Shown here: one piece after another, positions 60,758-64,000 of the stretch
How positions within the stretch are numbered: position 1 is the first letter of the stretch
How the letters are laid out: each line of letters starts with the position of its first letter
DNA from: Lewinellaceae bacterium
Lineage (GTDB): Bacteria > Bacteroidota > Bacteroidia > Chitinophagales > Saprospiraceae
NCBI GenBank assembly: GCA_020636255.1
Contig: JACJYE010000012.1
Location: forward strand, 186,001 to 250,000
Direction: 5' to 3'
DNA: 64,000 bases
The notes under the pieces: generated by a model
Seen by the model: the letters and a program-made list of their open reading frames with translations, nothing else
What the model was told of the DNA's origin: nothing
Databases searched by the model: none
Program-made: the position numbers and the translations under genes

Positions 60758-60790
60758 GTTCTGGCCTTACGGCCTTCAACAAACCTAAAA

Positions 60791-61276
60791 ATGACAGACA
60801 AAACTTTCACCCATATCGACAAGGCCGGCAACCCATCCATGGTGGATGTGGGGGCCAAGGCCGAGACGTTTCGCCTGGCACGTGCGCGCAGCATCGTCGA
60901 ACTGAGTGAGGAGATACTGGTGCAGCTCGAAGGCGACGAGATACACACTAAAAAGGGGCCGGTATTCCAGACCGCCATCCTTGCCGGTATCATGGCAGCC
61001 AAGAGGACTGGCGAGCTCATTCCCCTCTGCCACCCGCTGGGCCTGGACAACTGCCAGGTCCACATCCACGTCAACGAGCGGAAAGAGCTCGTCATTGAAT
61101 GCACGGCCAGCCTCAGGGGTAAAACCGGTGTGGAAATGGAAGCCCTGACCGGAGCATCCATTGCCGCCCTGACGGTATACGATATGTGTAAGGCCCTCTC
61201 GCACGATATCGTCATCAGGGAAACGAAACTGATAGAAAAGCGCGGAGGAAAAAGCGATTTCGTCAGGGAAGAATAA
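60791..61276 (+). CDS. moaC: MoaC, cyclic pyranopterin monophosphate synthase
   Basis: MoaC turns the MoaA product into cyclic pyranopterin monophosphate, step two of molybdenum cofactor synthesis. The 161-residue protein shows the family sequence throughout: FTHIDKAGNPSMVDVGAKAET, GVFQTAILAGIMAAKRT-like KGPVFQTAILAGIMAAKRTGELIPLCHPL, VEMEALTGASIAALTVYDMCKALS and the end KRGGKSDF. ATG 60791 is at the family start. The operon continues with mobA 10 bp after the stop. Confidence 0.97.
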   Translation: MTDKTFTHIDKAGNPSMVDVGAKAETFRLARARSIVELSEEILVQLEGDEIHTKKGPVFQTAILAGIMAAKRTGELIPLCHPLGLDNCQVHIHVNERKELVIECTASLRGKTGVEMEALTGASIAALTVYDMCKALSHDIVIRETKLIEKRGGKSDFVREE

Positions 61277-61286
61277 GTCGACAATT

Positions 61287-62453
61287 ATGGCATCTGAAGC
61301 AAAAAAACACCAAAAGCATACCAGCCTGACGCGCCCGGCCTACGGCCGTTTTCACCGCAACGAGTGGGCCATACTGGGTGCGCCCTGCGGAGATATCAGG
61401 CAGCTGGCCTTCGGCATTATCGACCGGCTTTGTAGCCAGTACCGGCTGAGTTATGTCGATGCCGACCATGCCGGCACGGAAACCAACTCCGGGCACAGCG
61501 CCAAAGGTGCGCTGGCGCATGGCGCCACGCTATCCTATACCGACAAGATCGCCTACCACCGCTTCGACATCGAAGCGAAGCTCGACACCTATCAGTACCG
61601 GCCATACTTCAACGAGCAGGATGCCGTGCTGGTGAACGGCAACCACTTCGAGGCCCGCCGTCAGGCCGTCATCATAGACCCCAGGAAGGAGGAATCCCTC
61701 AGGCGCAAGCAGGACAGGCTAACCGACGTCAGGCTCATCCTGCTGGCCGAAGGCGTCCAGGAAGTTTTTCCCTGGCTTAAGGAATGCCTCGACAATTTCG
61801 GAGATATACCGCAGATGCGGCTCAAGGACGTTTCCGGGGTTTCCATCCTGCTGGAAAAAGAGCTCAAGGAGGCCCGCCCGCCCCTCTACGGGCTTGTGCT
61901 GGCCGGCGGCCAAAGCAAGCGCATGGGTATCGACAAGGGGCTCATCGAATATTACGGCATGCCACAACGGGATTATCTGGCAAAGCTATTGACATCATTT
62001 TGCCAAAAAGTATTCATTTCCTGCCGCCCCGACCAGGCCGAAGAAGTGGCCAACCCCCTGCCCGACACTTTTACCGGCCTGGGGCCCTTCGGCGCGATAG
62101 CTTCTGCTTTCCGCCAGTCTCCCGACGCTGCCTGGCTGGTCGTTGCCTGCGACCTGCCCATGCTGGACAAGGACACCATTTCGCAGCTGATCGGCTACCG
62201 CAACATTTCGAAAGTGGCCACGGCCTTCCACAGCCCGGTGAACGAATTTCCCGAGCCCCTCATCACGATATGGGAGCCGCGCAGCTACCCCATATTGCTG
62301 CAGTTCCTGGCGCAGGGTTATTCCTGCCCACGCAAAGTGCTGATCAACTCCAGCGTTGAGCTGCTGTCGGCTGAAAAGCCCGAAGCCCTGCGCAATGTCA
62401 ACAGCCCGGAGGAGATGGAAGAAGCCAAAGCCCAGATCAAAGCACATTCCTGA
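61287..62453 (+). CDS. mobA: MobA-like molybdenum cofactor guanylyltransferase with N-terminal MobB-like domain
   Basis: The 388-residue protein ends in a MobA domain (from about residue 205) that attaches GMP to molybdopterin: LVLAGGQSKRMGIDKGLIEY is the LAGGxSxRMGxDK signature, followed by VISCRPDQA-like VFISCRPDQAEEV, GLGPFGAIASAF and VVACDLPML. The first 200 residues (from NEWAILGAPCGDIRQLAFGII and HRFDIEAKLDTYQYRPYFNEQDAVLVNGNHFEARRQAVIIDPRKE) resemble MobB, but the P-loop GxxGxGK[ST] is replaced by GAPCGDIR, so nucleotide binding there is doubtful. MGD is needed by the FdhF-like enzyme upstream. Its stop is 2 bp from modB. Confidence 0.9.
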   Translation: MASEAKKHQKHTSLTRPAYGRFHRNEWAILGAPCGDIRQLAFGIIDRLCSQYRLSYVDADHAGTETNSGHSAKGALAHGATLSYTDKIAYHRFDIEAKLDTYQYRPYFNEQDAVLVNGNHFEARRQAVIIDPRKEESLRRKQDRLTDVRLILLAEGVQEVFPWLKECLDNFGDIPQMRLKDVSGVSILLEKELKEARPPLYGLVLAGGQSKRMGIDKGLIEYYGMPQRDYLAKLLTSFCQKVFISCRPDQAEEVANPLPDTFTGLGPFGAIASAFRQSPDAAWLVVACDLPMLDKDTISQLIGYRNISKVATAFHSPVNEFPEPLITIWEPRSYPILLQFLAQGYSCPRKVLINSSVELLSAEKPEALRNVNSPEEMEEAKAQIKAHS

Positions 62454-62455
62454 CC

Positions 62456-63133
62456 ATGGCCCCGGAATTCTGGCAAACCATCGGGTTGACCTTCCGCCTT
62501 GCGGCCGCTACCACGCTACTGCTTATCCTCATCGGTATTCCGCTCGCCTATGCGATCGCACAAAGCAGGAGCCGCTTCAAGCCCCTGATGGAAGCACTGG
62601 TCAGCATGCCTCTGGTATTGCCGCCAACGGTGCTGGGGTTCTACCTGCTGGTGGCCCTAAGCCCCGGCAGCTGGCTGGGCGCCTGGCTCGAGCAGGCCCT
62701 GGGGGTCAAGCTCGTGTTCACCTTTGGGGGCCTGGTGCTGGGGTCTATCTTTTACAGCCTGCCTTTCATGGCCCAGCCTATCCAATCGGGCTTCGAGAAC
62801 CTGCCCGCCAACCTGGCGGAAGCCTCCTATACGCTGGGTAAGTCGCGCATGGAGACCCTGCTTCGGGTGTTGCTTCCCAATATAAAGCCCTCCCTGCTGA
62901 CCGGCATCGTGCTGGCCTTTGCGCATACCGTCGGCGAATTCGGCGTCATCCTGATGATCGGCGGCAATATACCGGGGCATACGCGCGTAGCTTCCATCGC
63001 TATCTACGACGAGGTGGAAGCGATGAACTATGGCCTGGCCAACCAGTACGCTTTAGTGCTCATCGTTTTCGCCTTCTCTATACTTGCCCTGGTGTACGGG
63101 ATCAATCGGCGGATGTTGAAAGCTGGGAGTTGA
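62456..63133 (+). CDS. modB: Molybdate ABC transporter permease
   Basis: The 225-residue permease has five to six membrane helices and the ModB marks: an N-terminal FRLAAATTLLLILIGIPLAYAIA segment, SMPLVLPPTVLGFYLL, and the EAA-type loop EASYTLGKSRMETLLRVLLPNIKP that contacts the ATPase. It forms the membrane channel for molybdate. ATG 62456 is 2 bp after mobA, and modC follows 35 bp later. The binding protein gene modA was not found in the window. Confidence 0.95.
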   Translation: MAPEFWQTIGLTFRLAAATTLLLILIGIPLAYAIAQSRSRFKPLMEALVSMPLVLPPTVLGFYLLVALSPGSWLGAWLEQALGVKLVFTFGGLVLGSIFYSLPFMAQPIQSGFENLPANLAEASYTLGKSRMETLLRVLLPNIKPSLLTGIVLAFAHTVGEFGVILMIGGNIPGHTRVASIAIYDEVEAMNYGLANQYALVLIVFAFSILALVYGINRRMLKAGS

Positions 63134-63168
63134 ATGTAGGATATTGAATGTAGATATGTGAACGGCCC

Positions 63169-64000
63169 ATGATCGAGATCAGGTTGAAGAAAGCATTGCA
63201 TGCTGCCGCCGGGCCAATGAAGCTCGACGTAAACATAACGGTTAGCCGGGGCGAGTTCCTGGCCATTACCGGGCCGTCGGGCAGTGGAAAAACGACGCTG
63301 TTGCGCCTGATAGCCGGGCTGGTGCAGCCAGAGGAAGGCTATATCCGCTTCGGTGATACGGTATGGCTGGATACAGCCCACCGGGTAAGCCTGAGGCCTC
63401 AGGAACGCCATATCGGGCTGGTGTTCCAGGACTATGCCCTATTTCCCAATATGACAGTCCGGCAAAACCTGGAATACGCCCTGCGCAAAGGACAGTCGAA
63501 GCAAATAGCTGATGAGTTGATCGACATAACGGAGCTTCGGGAGTTGGAAAACCGGTACCCTGCCACGCTCTCCGGCGGGCAGCAACAACGCGTGGCGCTG
63601 GCCCGGGCGCTGGTCAGGCAACCCCGGCTATTGTTACTCGACGAACCGCTGTCGGCCCTCGACGCCGGCATACGGGCCAAGCTCCAGCACTACATCCTGC
63701 GCGTCCACGAAGCTTTTCACCTGACGACCATACTAGTGAGCCACGACCAGCGCGAAGTCTTCAAACTTTCAAGCCGGATCATAACGCTTCAGCATGGGCG
63801 CATCAGCCAGCCGGTGTCGCCGCCACCCATATTGCTCGCCAATGGGCCAGAGAACGGCTTTCAGCTCAGCGGCGAGGTGCTTGACATCGAATCTGCCGGA
63901 AAAAAAATAACCGTCAAGGTGCTGATCGGGGCCAATATGCTGCGCGTGGAGGCCTCCCCTGACGAAGCCCGCCACCTTCATCCCGGCGACACGGTGGCCG
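63169..64000 (+). CDS. modC: Molybdate ABC transporter ATP-binding protein, cut by the window end
   Basis: About 277 codons of ModC are visible before the window ends. The ATPase motifs are complete: Walker A GPSGSGKTT, Q-loop in FQDYALFPNM, signature LSGGQQQRVALARAL, Walker B LLLLDEPLSALD and the H-loop SHD. The C-terminal part (from QLSGEVLDIESAGKKITVKV) is a TOBE/molybdate-binding domain that is still open. ModC powers molybdate import and is regulated through its TOBE domain. ATG 63169 gives the usual N-terminus (MIEIRLKKAL). The order modB-modC fits the transporter. Confidence 0.94.
   Translation, partial: MIEIRLKKALHAAAGPMKLDVNITVSRGEFLAITGPSGSGKTTLLRLIAGLVQPEEGYIRFGDTVWLDTAHRVSLRPQERHIGLVFQDYALFPNMTVRQNLEYALRKGQSKQIADELIDITELRELENRYPATLSGGQQQRVALARALVRQPRLLLLDEPLSALDAGIRAKLQHYILRVHEAFHLTTILVSHDQREVFKLSSRIITLQHGRISQPVSPPPILLANGPENGFQLSGEVLDIESAGKKITVKVLIGANMLRVEASPDEARHLHPGDTVA

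Noticed and set aside
1..64000. tRNA, rRNA or prophage genes
   Set aside because: Intergenic regions were scanned by eye for cloverleaf-type and rRNA motifs and for phage gene blocks; none was convincing. A tRNAscan run would settle the tRNA point.

Overview
The window looks like a chromosomal segment of a G+C-rich member of the Bacteroidota, most likely of the Saprospiria type (Lewinella/Phaeodactylibacter/Haliscomenobacter relatives). The signs are a complete Na+-translocating NADH:quinone oxidoreductase (nqrABCDEF) operon, PorP/SprF and OmpA proteins of the type IX secretion system (T9SS), secreted proteins with T9SS C-terminal sorting domains, SprB-like and GEVED repeats, almost no Shine-Dalgarno sequences, and TAnnTTTG-type -7 promoter boxes. 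The placement is inferred from families and layout; no 16S rRNA, tRNA or phage is present.

Layout. 1-2.5 kb: the tail of an unknown gene, creD, and a convergent class D beta-lactamase lipoprotein. 2.5-11.4 kb: a DUF2461 gene, the nqr operon (minus strand, order A to F), a PnuC transporter, and a DUF433/DUF5615 toxin-antitoxin-like pair whose second gene is frameshifted in a run of eight T. 11.4-15.1 kb: a T9SS-related OmpA/DUF1573 protein and PorP/SprF. 15.3-25.6 kb: a heptosyltransferase, a hairpin-forming mobile repeat, a PhoD phosphatase, a lipoprotein, a secreted endonuclease I, a seven-unit 42-bp repeat array, an ECF sigma factor with its membrane partner, a PaaI-type thioesterase and a DUF4350 protein. 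25.6-27.7 kb: a BlaI/BlaR1-type repressor/protease pair with two palindromic operators. 28-38 kb: a sortilin-like beta-propeller protein, a CPA1 antiporter and a 1.6-kb-residue subtilase with a structured leader. 38-49 kb: a DMT transporter, HAD and NUDIX hydrolases, a candidate structured RNA, and several envelope, LRR and helix-hairpin-helix proteins. 49-53 kb: an XRE/ImmA regulator, a membrane MutS-like ATPase translationally coupled to an LRR protein with a BRCT-like segment, and a 1-Cys peroxiredoxin. 54-64 kb: a molybdenum block of fdhD, an FdhF/YdeP-type oxidoreductase, moaA, moaC, mobA, modB and modC (cut by the window end), interrupted by a secreted esterase.

How the parts work together. 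The nqr operon supplies sodium-motive force that the CPA1 antiporter could exchange for protons. The molybdenum block imports molybdate, begins cofactor synthesis, makes the guanylyl form and supplies the sulfurtransferase (FdhD) that matures the adjacent FdhF-like enzyme. CreD, the class D enzyme and the BlaI/BlaR1 pair suggest a response to cell-wall stress, but they lie 24 kb apart and a shared operator was not found.

The most unusual material is non-coding. It includes a dispersed AGCTTGTTTGGAGGCC repeat family with one 167-bp perfect-ended hairpin copy, a GGGCCAGAGGCCC hairpin family forming two tandem arrays, a roughly 180-nt multi-hairpin RNA candidate ending in a strong terminator, and a possible three-way-junction leader ahead of the giant protease. 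All coordinates and motifs were read by eye; no database search or folding program was run.
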